A DNA stretch of 64,000 nt from Nocardiopsis alba DSM 43377 (GTDB lineage Bacteria > Actinomycetota > Actinomycetes > Streptosporangiales > Streptosporangiaceae): positions 1 through 64,000 of the forward strand of contig NZ_ANAC01000015.1 in the NCBI RefSeq assembly GCF_000341225.1, given 5' to 3'. The notes under the pieces are model-generated. The model searched no databases and was not told where the DNA came from. It saw only the letters and a program-made list of their open reading frames with translations. The first letter of the stretch is position 1. The number at the start of each line of letters is the position of its first letter. A program made the translations under genes and the position numbers. Below are positions 28,650 through 36,726 of the stretch, piece after piece.

Positions 28650-31238
28650 TTACCCGGCGGCCCCGTCCTCCTCGGCGGGGGGCAGGGTCACCTCGACGGA
28701 GAGCTCGCCCTCGTCGGTGGCCCGGAAGTCGATCCCGGCGGCGCGACCGGCCGCGGCGATGTCACCGGCCGCGGCGCGGGCCGACTCGGCCCGCTTGCCG
28801 GAGACCACGACGTGCTCGACCTCGGCGCGCATGGACAGCTTGGCCTCGGACTTGGCCTTGCGCACGGCGCGCAGGACCTCGGCGGTGGCGGCCAGGACGG
28901 CCGGGTCGCCGTCGGCCGCGACCGCGCGGTACTCGGCCGCGGACGGCCAGGGGCCGGCGTGCACCGAGCCGTCCTGCCACCAGCTCCAGACCTCTTCGGT
29001 GACGAAGGGCAGGAAGGGGGCGAACAGCTTGTGCAGCGCGCCCAGGGCGATGAGCAGGGCGGCGCGGGCCGAGGCGCCCTCGGCGGACTCGGTGTCGTAG
29101 GCGCGGGCCTTGACCAGCTCCAGGTAGTCGTCGCAGAAGTCCCAGAAGAAGCGCTCGGTGCGCTCCAGGGCCCGGGTGTGGTCGTAGGCGACGAACGCGG
29201 CCGTGGCCTCCTCGACCACGTCGGCCAAGGCGGCCAGCATGGCCCGGTCCAGGGGCTCGGTCACCAGGGAGGCGTCGGTGTCGGCGTTCTCACCGGCCAC
29301 GGACATGACGAACTTGCTGGCGTTGAGGATCTTGATGGACAGCCGGCGGCCGATCTTCATCTGCCCCTCGTCCATGGCGGTGTCGGTGCCCAGACGGCCG
29401 CTGGCCGCCCAGTACCGGACCGCGTCGGAGCTGTACTTCTCCAGCAGGGCGACCGGGGTGACGACGTTGCCCTTGGACTTGGACATCTTCTTGCGGTCCG
29501 GGTCCAGGATCCATCCGGAGATGCCGGTGGTGCTCCAAGGCAGGGTGCCGTTCTCGAAGTGGGCGCGGACCACGGTGGAGAACAGCCAGGTGCGGATGAT
29601 GTCCTGGCCCTGGGGGCGGAAGTCCATCGGGAAGACCCGCTCGAACAGGTCCTGGTCGCGTTCCCAGCCGGAGGCGATCTGCGGGGACAGCGAGGAGGTC
29701 GCCCAGGTGTCCATGACGTCGGGGTCGCCCATGAAGCCGTTCGCGCGACCGCGCTGGTCCTCGGTGTAGCCCTCCGGGACCTGGGAGCTGGGGTCGATGG
29801 GCAGCTGGGCCTCGGTGGGCAACAGCGGCTCGTCGTAGCGCGGGTTGCCGTCGGCGTCCAGCGGATACCAGACCGGGAAGGGGACGCCGAAGAAGCGCTG
29901 GCGGCTGATCAGCCAGTCTCCGTTGAGGCCCTCGACCCAGTTCTCGTAGCGCTGACGCATGTGCTCGGGGTACCAGGTGAGCTCACGGCCGCGCTGGAGG
30001 AGCTGAGCCCGGATGTCCTCGTCCCGGCCGCCGTTGCGGATGTACCACTGGCGGGTGGTGACGATCTCGAGGGGCTTGTCGCCCTTCTCGTAGAACTTCA
30101 CCGGGTGGGTGATGGGCTTGGGGTCGCCGACCAGGTCACCGCTCTCTCGCAGCAGCCCGACGGTGCGCTCGCGCGCGGTGTGGACCGTGGCGCCGACCAG
30201 CGTGGCGTAGGCCTCGCGGCCGGCCTCGGAGTCGATGCCCTTGGGCGGGTCGGCGATGATCCGACCGTCCCAGCCGATGATGGGGCGGGTCTCCAGCTGG
30301 AGCTCGCGCCACCAGGTGACGTCGGTGGTGTCACCGAAGGTGCAGATCATGGCGATGCCGGACCCCTTCTCGGGGTCGGCGAGCCGGTGCGCCTTGACGG
30401 GGACCTCGACGCCGAAGACCGGGGTGGTCACGGTGGTGCCGAACAGGTCCCGGTAGCGCTCGTCGTCGGGGTGGGCGACCAGGGCGACACAGGCCGCGAG
30501 CAGCTCGGGGCGGGTGGTCTCGATGTGGACCGGGGTGCCGTCGGGCTTGTGGAAGGCGATCTCGTGGTAGGCGCTGGGACGCTCGCGGTCCTCCAGCTCG
30601 GCCTGGGCGACGGCGGTGCGGAAGGTGACGTCCCACAGGGTGGGGGCCTCGGCCATGTAGGCCTCGCCGCGGGCCAGGTTGCGCAGGAAGGCGCGCTGGG
30701 CGGCCGCCCGGGAGTTGTCGTCGATGGTGGCGTAGGTGTGCCGCCAGTCGACGCTCAGGCCGAGCCTGCGCCAGATGCCCTCGAAGACCTTCTCGTCCTC
30801 GACGGTGAGCTCGTCGCACAGCTCGATGAAGTTGCGACGGGAGATGGGGATCTGTCGCTTGGCGTCGGGCTTCTCCGGCGGGCGGAAGTCCGGGTCGTAG
30901 GGGATCGACGGGTCGCAGCGCACGCCGTAGTAGTTCTGGACGCGGCGTTCGGTGGGCAGACCGTTGTCGTCCCACCCCATCGGGTAGAAGACGGCCTTGC
31001 CGTTCATGCGCTGGAAGCGCGCGACGGTGTCGGTGTGCGTGTAGGAGAACACGTGCCCGATGTGCAGCGAGCCGGAGACGGTGGGCGGCGGGGTGTCGAT
31101 CGAGTAGACGTCCTCGCGGCCGCGGGTGCGGTCGAAGTGGTAGACGCCGGACTCATCCCATACGTCCACCCACTTCGCCTCGATACCGTCCAGCGAAGGC
31201 TTGTCGGGCATGCGGAAGGAATGAGAGCGGTTGGCCAT
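28650..31238 (-). CDS. valS: Valine--tRNA ligase
   Basis: 862 residues. The class I signatures are intact: HIGH-type SGSLHIGHVFSYTHTD near residue 50 and KMSKS in DPDRKKMSKSKGNVV. The editing domain is seen as HIETTRPELLAACVALVAHP, the anticodon-binding domain after residue 600 and a short C-terminal end. It charges tRNA-Val with valine in the cytosol. The ATG at 31238 gives MANRSHSFRMPDKPSLDGIE; no ribosome site precedes it but TAACAT lies seven bases upstream. It is transcribed alone with a strong terminator. Confidence 0.97.
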   Translation of the reverse strand: MANRSHSFRMPDKPSLDGIEAKWVDVWDESGVYHFDRTRGREDVYSIDTPPPTVSGSLHIGHVFSYTHTDTVARFQRMNGKAVFYPMGWDDNGLPTERRVQNYYGVRCDPSIPYDPDFRPPEKPDAKRQIPISRRNFIELCDELTVEDEKVFEGIWRRLGLSVDWRHTYATIDDNSRAAAQRAFLRNLARGEAYMAEAPTLWDVTFRTAVAQAELEDRERPSAYHEIAFHKPDGTPVHIETTRPELLAACVALVAHPDDERYRDLFGTTVTTPVFGVEVPVKAHRLADPEKGSGIAMICTFGDTTDVTWWRELQLETRPIIGWDGRIIADPPKGIDSEAGREAYATLVGATVHTARERTVGLLRESGDLVGDPKPITHPVKFYEKGDKPLEIVTTRQWYIRNGGRDEDIRAQLLQRGRELTWYPEHMRQRYENWVEGLNGDWLISRQRFFGVPFPVWYPLDADGNPRYDEPLLPTEAQLPIDPSSQVPEGYTEDQRGRANGFMGDPDVMDTWATSSLSPQIASGWERDQDLFERVFPMDFRPQGQDIIRTWLFSTVVRAHFENGTLPWSTTGISGWILDPDRKKMSKSKGNVVTPVALLEKYSSDAVRYWAASGRLGTDTAMDEGQMKIGRRLSIKILNASKFVMSVAGENADTDASLVTEPLDRAMLAALADVVEEATAAFVAYDHTRALERTERFFWDFCDDYLELVKARAYDTESAEGASARAALLIALGALHKLFAPFLPFVTEEVWSWWQDGSVHAGPWPSAAEYRAVAADGDPAVLAATAEVLRAVRKAKSEAKLSMRAEVEHVVVSGKRAESARAAAGDIAAAGRAAGIDFRATDEGELSVEVTLPPAEEDGAAG

Positions 31239-31245
31239 GAGGGCA

Positions 31246-31251
31246 ATGTTA
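31246..31251 (-). promoter_or_regulatory. Putative leaderless -10 box of valS
   Basis: TAACAT on the minus strand, seven bases before the valS ATG; no T-box or other leader element can be fitted in so short a leader. Confidence 0.4.
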
Positions 31252-31444
31252 GTGCTCTCGGAGCCATGGTCGCTCCCGCTTTCCGGCACCGTGACCGGGG
31301 TCGGGAGGTGGTCGCCGCCTTCGGCGGGGACACCCGGCCGCGCGGGCGCTGCGCGGGACCGGCCCGGCGTGACAGTATTCCTCACGCAGACGGTGCGTAT
31401 CGGCACGCACCATCGTACGCACAAGGGAACGGTGAACGATTCAC

Positions 31445-31720
31445 ATGGCTAAGAAGGACGGTGAGGTCGGACCGGTCGTCCTCGGACTCGTCGCGGGCTT
31501 CGCGGCGGAGTTCGTCACGCGCAAGGCGCTGACCTTCGCCTGGACCCGCGCGACCGGTGAAGAGCCCCCGACGGACCTGGAATCGCCCGAGGTGAGCCTG
31601 GGGCGCGCCCTGAGCTGGGCCGTGGTCGCCGGTGTCGGGGTCGAGGTGGCCCGCGTGCTGGCCGTACGCGCCGCCCGCAAGCAGTTGACCGGGGGCGGTT
31701 CCCAGGAGAGCGGCTCGTGA
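31445..31720 (+). CDS. DUF4235 small membrane protein
   Basis: 91 residues with two hydrophobic stretches, GPVVLGLVAGFAAEFVTRKA and RALSWAVVAGVGVEVARVLA, around the family motif AWTRATGEEPPTDLESPEVS. DUF4235 proteins are short actinobacterial membrane proteins of unknown function. The ATG at 31445 has only a weak ribosome site (ACGGTGAACG). It is divergent from valS. Confidence 0.85.
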   Translation: MAKKDGEVGPVVLGLVAGFAAEFVTRKALTFAWTRATGEEPPTDLESPEVSLGRALSWAVVAGVGVEVARVLAVRAARKQLTGGGSQESGS

Positions 31721-31760
31721 GCCTGAACGCTCCCTCGTGACCCTCCCGGCGCGAACGGGT

Positions 31761-31819
31761 GGCGGTGGACGGCTCACCCCACCGGGGTCCTCCCGGTGTG
31801 GGGTCGGCCGTCCACCGCC
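31761..31819. terminator. Large hairpin after DUF4235
   Basis: Outer arms of 13 bases (31761-31773 and 31807-31819) enclose a second imperfect stem. The rest of the gap between DUF4235 and DUF4193 (31820-32063) shows no gene; a weaker inverted repeat at about 32003-32047 may terminate DUF4193. Confidence 0.65.
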
Positions 31820-32063
31820 CGCGGGTCCCTACGCCACCACCGTGCGAGCCCCCGTGAACGGTGGTGACGTCCTCATCGTGCGGCCGAGGGCGGATCCTCG
31901 AACGGCGGGCCCTCGGAAGTTCGGACTCGGCGTGCCCGGTAGGAGGACACGCCGGGTCTCGCCGCCCACCGGTCGATGATGTTCGAGGCCGCACCGGCCC
32001 CCGTCCCTGACCCCGTGACCGTCCTGGGACCGTCGGGGGTCGGGGATCCCGTATCCGCCCGTA

Positions 32064-32360
32064 TCAGGCGCATTCCTTGCAGACGAGCTGTCCGGCGCGC
32101 TGCTCCGCGAGCTGACTGCGGTGGTGCACCAGGAAGCAGCGCGAACAGGTGAACTCGTCGGCCTGGCGGGGAAGCACACGGACCGCGAGCTCCTCGCCGG
32201 ACAGGTCGGCACCGGGCAGTTCCATGCCCTCGGCCACCTCGTCGGGGTCGACGTCGATGGTGCCGGTGCCCTTGTCCACACGCCGCGCCTGCAGTTCCTG
32301 GAGGCTGTCCTCGTTGATGTCCTCGTCAGTCTTGCGCGGGCTGTCGTAGTCGGTGGCCAT
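32064..32360 (-). CDS. DUF4193 zinc-ribbon-like small protein
   Basis: 98 residues from ATG 32360, giving the family start MATDYDSPRKTDED; GGAG lies nine bases before it. An acidic N-terminal half is followed by FTCSRCFLVHHRSQL and LVCKECA, four cysteines in two C-x2-C pairs that should bind zinc. DUF4193 is near universal in actinobacteria and of unknown role; a transcription- or translation-associated part is possible but unproven. An upstream ATG at 32375 is less likely because relatives begin MATDY. Confidence 0.92.
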   Translation of the reverse strand: MATDYDSPRKTDEDINEDSLQELQARRVDKGTGTIDVDPDEVAEGMELPGADLSGEELAVRVLPRQADEFTCSRCFLVHHRSQLAEQRAGQLVCKECA

Positions 32361-32880
32361 CTCTGCTAACTCCATCCCCCTCGTTTAGTGCCTCGTCGCG
32401 CGGGTGTAACGCTTGAGAGACCTTCGTTGTGCCCGATTCGGCCGATGAGTTATCCCGATGTTCGCGAACGGTGCCCCCTCCCGGGTCACTGTTCGCTGGT
32501 CGGTAGCACTTTCCTGGGAATGTGACCGAAGGCGGCCAAGGTTCCGTGGCCCCTCACGCGTCGTTCCTTCGTGTACTACCCAACGTCGGGCGTCTCCTAG
32601 ACCTGAAAAACGCGTTCGCGCCCATATGCCGGATCGGTGTGAACACTCCCCCGGATATAAGCGAAAACCAAGACATGCCCACGTCAGGAGGGATTCCCTC
32701 CGTGTCCACGCCCGGGGAAGCATACCCACCCCGAGTCGAGCCCCGTGACAGGGGTGGGCGTGTCTTCGGACACGTATAAATACCACGAAGCGGAGTCGGA
32801 CGCAGCTTGGAGACCCTTCGGGGTGCGAACGGGTCGTGGAAAGGGCGTCGGCGGACGTGGGGGCGGGGGAAGGACGGAGG
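32361..32880. other. Non-coding gap between DUF4193 and the sensor kinase
   Basis: 520 bases without a credible gene. It is less GC-rich than its surroundings in parts. It holds the palindrome GTTCGCGAAC (32460-32469) upstream of DUF4193 and an eight-base stem CCCACCCC/GGGGTGGG (32725-32732, 32751-32758) that may terminate the sensor-kinase transcript. I see no tRNA or known riboswitch. Confidence 0.5.
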
Positions 32881-34140
32881 TCAGCGACGCTCGTTCCCCT
32901 CGCCGCCCGGTCCGGGCGCGGGCGGCAGACAGACGGTGATGACCAGACCGCCGCCGGCACGGGGCCAGGCGGTGACCACGCCCTCGTGCGCGCGGACCAC
33001 CGAGCGCACGATCGACAGGCCCAGACCGGCGCTGCGCCCGGAGCCCACACGGTCGGCGGAACCCCGCCGGAACGGCTCGAAGAGCCCTTCGATCTCGTAG
33101 GCGGGGATCACCTTGCCCGAATTCTCCACCTGGACCGCCGGCATGCCCTCGTACATACCGCTGCGCACGGTGATCTCACCGTCGTCGACGTTGTACTTGA
33201 GGGCGTTCTCCACCAGATTGGCGACCAGGCGTTCCAGCAGGACCGGGTCTCCGACGACCGTCGCCGGGCGCAGGTCGCGCCGGATCGACAGACCGGAGCG
33301 GTCGAGGTCGCCGGAGAGCTGGCTGAGCACGGTCTCGGTGACCTCGCCCAGGTCGACGCGGGCCTTGACCTCCAGCTCGCGGTCGCTCTTGGCGAGGAAG
33401 AGGAGCCCCTCGATGAGGCGTTCGTGGCGGGCGTTGGTCTCCAGGAGGGTCTGGCCGACCGTCTTGAGGTCGGCCGACACGTCGGGCGCGCTCAGGGCCA
33501 CCTCGAGCAGGGTGCGGTTGATCGCCAGGGGCGTGCGCAGCTCGTGGGAGGCGTTGGCGACGAAACGACGTTGTCCGTCGAAGGCGCGGTCCAGGCGTTC
33601 CAGCATGCCGTCGAAGGTGTCGGCGAGTTCGCGGATCTCGTCGTCGGGCCCGGACAGGGCGATGCGCTCGTGCAGGGAGCGTTCGGAGAGGCGACGGGCG
33701 ATGCGGGTGATCTTCTGCAGGGGGGACAGGGCCCGCCCGGCGACCGCGTAGCCCAGGGCCACCGCCAGCAGCCCCACCAGGAACAGCGCCAGGAGCGAGA
33801 AGCGGGTGACGTGGGTGAGGACCTGCTCGATGTGGTGGCTGTGCTCGATCAGCTCGGCCAGGCTCTCCTCGGCGAGGAGGGCGTTGAGCAGGACCGCGAC
33901 GACCAGGTAGTTGACCAGGACCAGCAGGGAGCCCGCCGCGAAGAAGAGCATCCCGTAGATGAGCGTGAGGCGGGCGCGCAGGCTGAGGTTGTCGGTGAAG
34001 CGGTGGACCGTGGCGTGGGCGGCGGAGCGCTCGGTCGTCTGACCACCGGGGGCCACGGAGTTCAGGCTCCGCCAGGTCCCCGTGTCACCGGGGCGGGTGG
34101 CCTCCACCTGCCCCGGTTCCGGACGCTCGCCCGGTCTCAC
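32881..34140 (-). CDS. Two-component sensor histidine kinase
   Basis: 419 residues. After a cytosolic N-terminus come two membrane segments (LTLIYGMLFFAAGSLLVLVN and FSLLALFLVGLLAVALGYAV) with a short outside loop of about 35 residues, a HAMP linker (GRALSPLQKITRIARRLSER), the phospho-acceptor histidine in ANASHELRTPLAINRTLLEV near residue 199, and the ATPase domain (NLVENALKYN, GLGLSIVRSVV). The small outer loop points to sensing in or at the membrane. GTG 34140 overlaps the response-regulator stop by four bases, so the pair is translated together. Signal unknown. Confidence 0.93.
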   Translation of the reverse strand: MRPGERPEPGQVEATRPGDTGTWRSLNSVAPGGQTTERSAAHATVHRFTDNLSLRARLTLIYGMLFFAAGSLLVLVNYLVVAVLLNALLAEESLAELIEHSHHIEQVLTHVTRFSLLALFLVGLLAVALGYAVAGRALSPLQKITRIARRLSERSLHERIALSGPDDEIRELADTFDGMLERLDRAFDGQRRFVANASHELRTPLAINRTLLEVALSAPDVSADLKTVGQTLLETNARHERLIEGLLFLAKSDRELEVKARVDLGEVTETVLSQLSGDLDRSGLSIRRDLRPATVVGDPVLLERLVANLVENALKYNVDDGEITVRSGMYEGMPAVQVENSGKVIPAYEIEGLFEPFRRGSADRVGSGRSAGLGLSIVRSVVRAHEGVVTAWPRAGGGLVITVCLPPAPGPGGEGNERR

Positions 34141-34790
34141 AGCCGATACCCCGCGCCGGGGATCGTCTGGATGACCTGGGGGCCGCCGAGTTTCTTGCGC
34201 AGGGTCATGACGGTGACCCGTACGACGTTGGTGAACGGGTCGGCGTTCTCGTCCCAGGCCTTCTCCAGAAGGCCCTCGGCGCTGACCACGGTGCCCTGGG
34301 CGCGCATGAGCACCTGGAGGACCGCGAACTCCTTGGGCGTCAGCGAGATCTCGTTCCCGTCCCGGTACACCTGGTGGTTGGCCGGGTCCAGAGTGATGCC
34401 GTGACGTTCCAGGACCGGTGGCAGGGGCGGCGCGGAACGACGCCCGAGGGCGTGCACACGGGCGACCAGTTCGGGGAAGGCGAAGGGTTTGGCGAGGTAG
34501 TCGTCGGCGCCCAGGGTGAGCCCCTCGACCTTGTCCTGGACACCGTCGGAGGCGGTGAGCATCAGGATGCGGCCGTTGTAGCTCTCCTCGACCAGGGAGC
34601 GGGCGACGTCGTCGCCGTGGGTACCGGGCAGGTCGCGGTCGAGTACGACGACGTCGTACTCGTTGACCGCCGTGTACTCCAGGGCGGTGTCACCGTCGTA
34701 GACCACGTCCACCGCCATGGACTCCCGCCGCAGTCCGACCGCGACCGTGTCGGCCAGGACCCGTTCGTCTTCGACCACGAGTACGCGCAA
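34137..34790 (-). CDS. OmpR/PhoB-family response regulator
   Basis: 217 residues from TTG 34790, with AGAAGGA six bases before it; the product begins MRVLVVEDERVLADTVAV. Receiver residues are E7, D8, the phosphorylated D51 in VVVLDRDLPG and the lysine in DDYLAKPFAF. The C-terminal winged helix is of trans_reg_C type (LTPKEFAVLQVLMRAQGTVV ... NVVRVTVMTLRKKLG). It controls transcription when phosphorylated by the adjacent kinase. An intrinsic terminator stands only 34 bases before the start codon, which is unusual. Confidence 0.93.
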   Translation of the reverse strand: MRVLVVEDERVLADTVAVGLRRESMAVDVVYDGDTALEYTAVNEYDVVVLDRDLPGTHGDDVARSLVEESYNGRILMLTASDGVQDKVEGLTLGADDYLAKPFAFPELVARVHALGRRSAPPLPPVLERHGITLDPANHQVYRDGNEISLTPKEFAVLQVLMRAQGTVVSAEGLLEKAWDENADPFTNVVRVTVMTLRKKLGGPQVIQTIPGAGYRL

Positions 34791-34823
34791 CGTTGTCCTT
34801 CTGGGGGGTTCGGCACATAGAAC

Positions 34824-34872
34824 AAAAAAAGGGGGCCGCTGCCGGCGCATCCCCCAACACACCGGCAGCGGC
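34824..34872 (-). terminator. Strong intrinsic terminator just upstream of the response regulator
   Basis: Arms GCCGCTGCCGG and CCGGCAGCGGC (34835-34845, 34862-34872) form an 11-base stem with a 16-base loop; read on the minus strand it is followed by CCCC and seven T. It ends 34 bases before the TTG start of the two-component genes. No minus-strand gene lies upstream, so it may be a leader attenuator or the end of a small RNA. Confidence 0.85.
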
Positions 34873-35442
34873 GTTCTTGGTCCCGGCCGCGTCATCCGTT
34901 CTCCCACGGTCGGGGTAAGGACACGGTAAACCCGAAGGCCTTCATTCGCGTCCTCGCCCCCGTACGAGACGGGCGCTGGGCCGGGAGTCTCACGACCCCT
35001 GTTGTGTGCGGGGTGGCCGACGCCGACGAATCCCCCAACCGTCGGCGACGACTCAACCCCGCACATCTCAAATCTGACACATCAAGAATAAGAAACAAGT
35101 AAGCACAGGAGCCTCAGGGAAAATGTGTCGTGGGACACTCTTGCCCCACGCTTCACCTCCCTTCGCGGAGCGCCGCGTTCACCCGTGGCCTCGGCCCGCG
35201 CGAGGGGTCCGTGCTCCACTCCGGTCACGAAGGGATCACACGGGGGACCCGAGGTTTGACGCGCGTCACAGTGCGGTAGAGGTAGAAGGCACGCGTGGAC
35301 ACCGGATTCCGACTCCGGACCGCGACGAGCGTTCGTGTCACAAAGTCGTGACGTCTTCTTTCCGTGCCACGCGCAGGCGTGCGCACAACGATGTGCACCG
35401 AGGCATCGACATGCCCCGGCGCCGACCCCTGAAAGAGGTGCA
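34873..35442. other. Non-coding leader/promoter region with AT-rich core
   Basis: 570 bases without a convincing gene between divergent transcription units. Positions about 35070-35105 are unusually AT-rich for this genome and are the best place for the two-component promoter. TTGACG (35256-35261) followed by TAGAGG/TAGAAG-like boxes may serve the 54-residue gene on the plus strand. Confidence 0.45.
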
Positions 35443-35607
35443 ATGGGCGAGTTCATGGCGGAGATCAAGGTCCGTATCAACGAGACCTACCGGTCGCTCC
35501 AGACGGCGAAGGCCGCCGGGGACGACTTCCTTGCCGAGACGCACGCGTCGGAGCTCGAGGATCTGTACCGCATCGCCGACCGCAACGGTATCGACGCCCG
35601 CTCCTAG
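35443..35607 (+). CDS. Conserved 54-residue actinobacterial protein
   Basis: The ATG at 35443 follows AGAGGTG by five bases. The peptide MGEFMAEIKVRINETYRSLQ continues as an amphipathic helical hairpin (SLQTAKAAGDDFLAE, ASELEDLYRIADRNGI) with no membrane segment or cysteines. Short proteins of this pattern are common in actinomycetes and unnamed; I know no function. A second in-frame ATG at 35455 is possible. A long upstream region and a strong hairpin downstream make it a monocistronic unit. Confidence 0.75.
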   Translation: MGEFMAEIKVRINETYRSLQTAKAAGDDFLAETHASELEDLYRIADRNGIDARS

Positions 35608-35707
35608 GGCTCCGGCGTCGTCGTCTCCCCTCCTCGGGGCCGGCCACGACGGCGACGCGCACAGGGGCGGGCCCTCTCCGGACCCCGCCCACCCTTCCCC
35701 CGGTTCG

Positions 35708-35736
35708 ACCCCGGGCACGGCGCACGTGCCCGGGGT
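35708..35736. terminator. Hairpin terminator
   Basis: Twelve-base perfect arms (35708-35719, 35725-35736) with a five-base loop, between the 54-residue gene and the convergent inositol phosphatase gene. Confidence 0.75.
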
Positions 35737-35760
35737 TCGTCGTGTCGGGAGGCCTACGGG

Positions 35761-36573
35761 TCAGCCGTCGGTGTCGGCCCCCAGAGGCGTCACCAGACCG
35801 TCCAGCTCCTCGTAGAGGCCGGGACGGGCCACGATGACCAGGTCGTTCGAGGGCGGGCCGCCACGCGCCCCGCCCACCCGCAGACCGGCCTCGGAGGCGA
35901 CCAGGCCCGGGGCGGCCCAGTCCCACAGGTGGAGCCCCCGCTCGTAGTAGGCGTTGTAACGACCCGTGGCCAGACCGGTGATGTCGACGGCGGCCGATCC
36001 GCCCCGCCGAATGTCGCGGATGTGCTCGATCACCCCGGTCAACACCTTGGCCTGCTGGAGTCGACGCTCGGGGAAGTACCCGAACCCGGTGGCGACCAGG
36101 GCCCGGTCCAGCGGCACCGTGTCGGGCGCGCGCAGGGTCCGCCCCTCCAGGCGCGCTCCCCCGCCCAGGACCGCCTCGAACATCCGGTGATGGGATGGCA
36201 GACAGACCGCGGAGGCCACGACCACGCCATCGATCTCCGCGGCGATCGCCACTCCCCAGTCGGGGCTTCCGTACAGGTAGTTGACGGTGCCGTCGATGGG
36301 GTCGACCACCCAACGCACCCCGCTGGTGCCCTCGACCCCGCCGTCCTCCTCGCCCAGGACCGCGTCGTCGGGACGGGCCGCGAGCAGGCGATCGCGGATG
36401 AGTCGTTCGGTGGCCCGATCCATCTCCGTGACGACGTCGGTGGGGCTGGACTTGGTGTCCAGGACGGTGATGCCCTCCTGCCCCTTGGCCGCGAACGCCC
36501 CGGCCTCGGCCGCCACCTCGACCGCCAGATCTCGCAGTTTCTCCCGGTCGTGGGTGGACTGGATGGTGGTCAC
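35761..36573 (-). CDS. Inositol monophosphatase family protein
   Basis: 270 residues from GTG 36573, with GGAGAGGACA before it. Metal-binding motifs of the family are present: the glutamates in VLGEEDGGVE near residue 75, WVVDPIDGTVNYLYGSPDWG near 92, and WDWAAPGLVASEAGLRVGG near 215. Magnesium-dependent hydrolysis of inositol-1-phosphate or a related sugar phosphate is expected, feeding inositol for mycothiol and phosphatidylinositol; the exact substrate is unknown. It is the second gene after the S9 peptidase only in orientation; a hairpin lies between. Confidence 0.92.
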   Translation of the reverse strand: MTTIQSTHDREKLRDLAVEVAAEAGAFAAKGQEGITVLDTKSSPTDVVTEMDRATERLIRDRLLAARPDDAVLGEEDGGVEGTSGVRWVVDPIDGTVNYLYGSPDWGVAIAAEIDGVVVASAVCLPSHHRMFEAVLGGGARLEGRTLRAPDTVPLDRALVATGFGYFPERRLQQAKVLTGVIEHIRDIRRGGSAAVDITGLATGRYNAYYERGLHLWDWAAPGLVASEAGLRVGGARGGPPSNDLVIVARPGLYEELDGLVTPLGADTDG

Positions 36574-36679
36574 TGCTGTCCTCTCCGCTCGTGGACGCCC
36601 GGACGGTCGTGCCCGGGCGGCTCTTCCCGCACCCTATGACCCGGGCCCCGCCCGGCCACGGGCGGACCTCGGACACGGG

Positions 36680-36712
36680 ACGGGCCCCGACACACCCGGT
36701 ATCGGGGCCCGT
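36680..36712 (-). terminator. Terminator of the S9 peptidase gene
   Basis: Eleven-base arms (36680-36690 and 36702-36712) with an eleven-base loop, 15 bases after the peptidase stop codon. Confidence 0.75.
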
Positions 36713-36726
36713 GGCCGCGCGGTCGA

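Noticed and set aside
32460..32469. GTTCGCGAAC as a LexA/SOS box
   Set aside because: The actinobacterial SOS box is GAAC-N4-GTTC; this palindrome has the half-sites reversed, and DUF4193 is not an SOS gene.
35700..35740. T-loop-like GGTTCGA sequence suggesting a tRNA
   Set aside because: It belongs to a 12-base perfect terminator hairpin; no acceptor or anticodon stem can be drawn.
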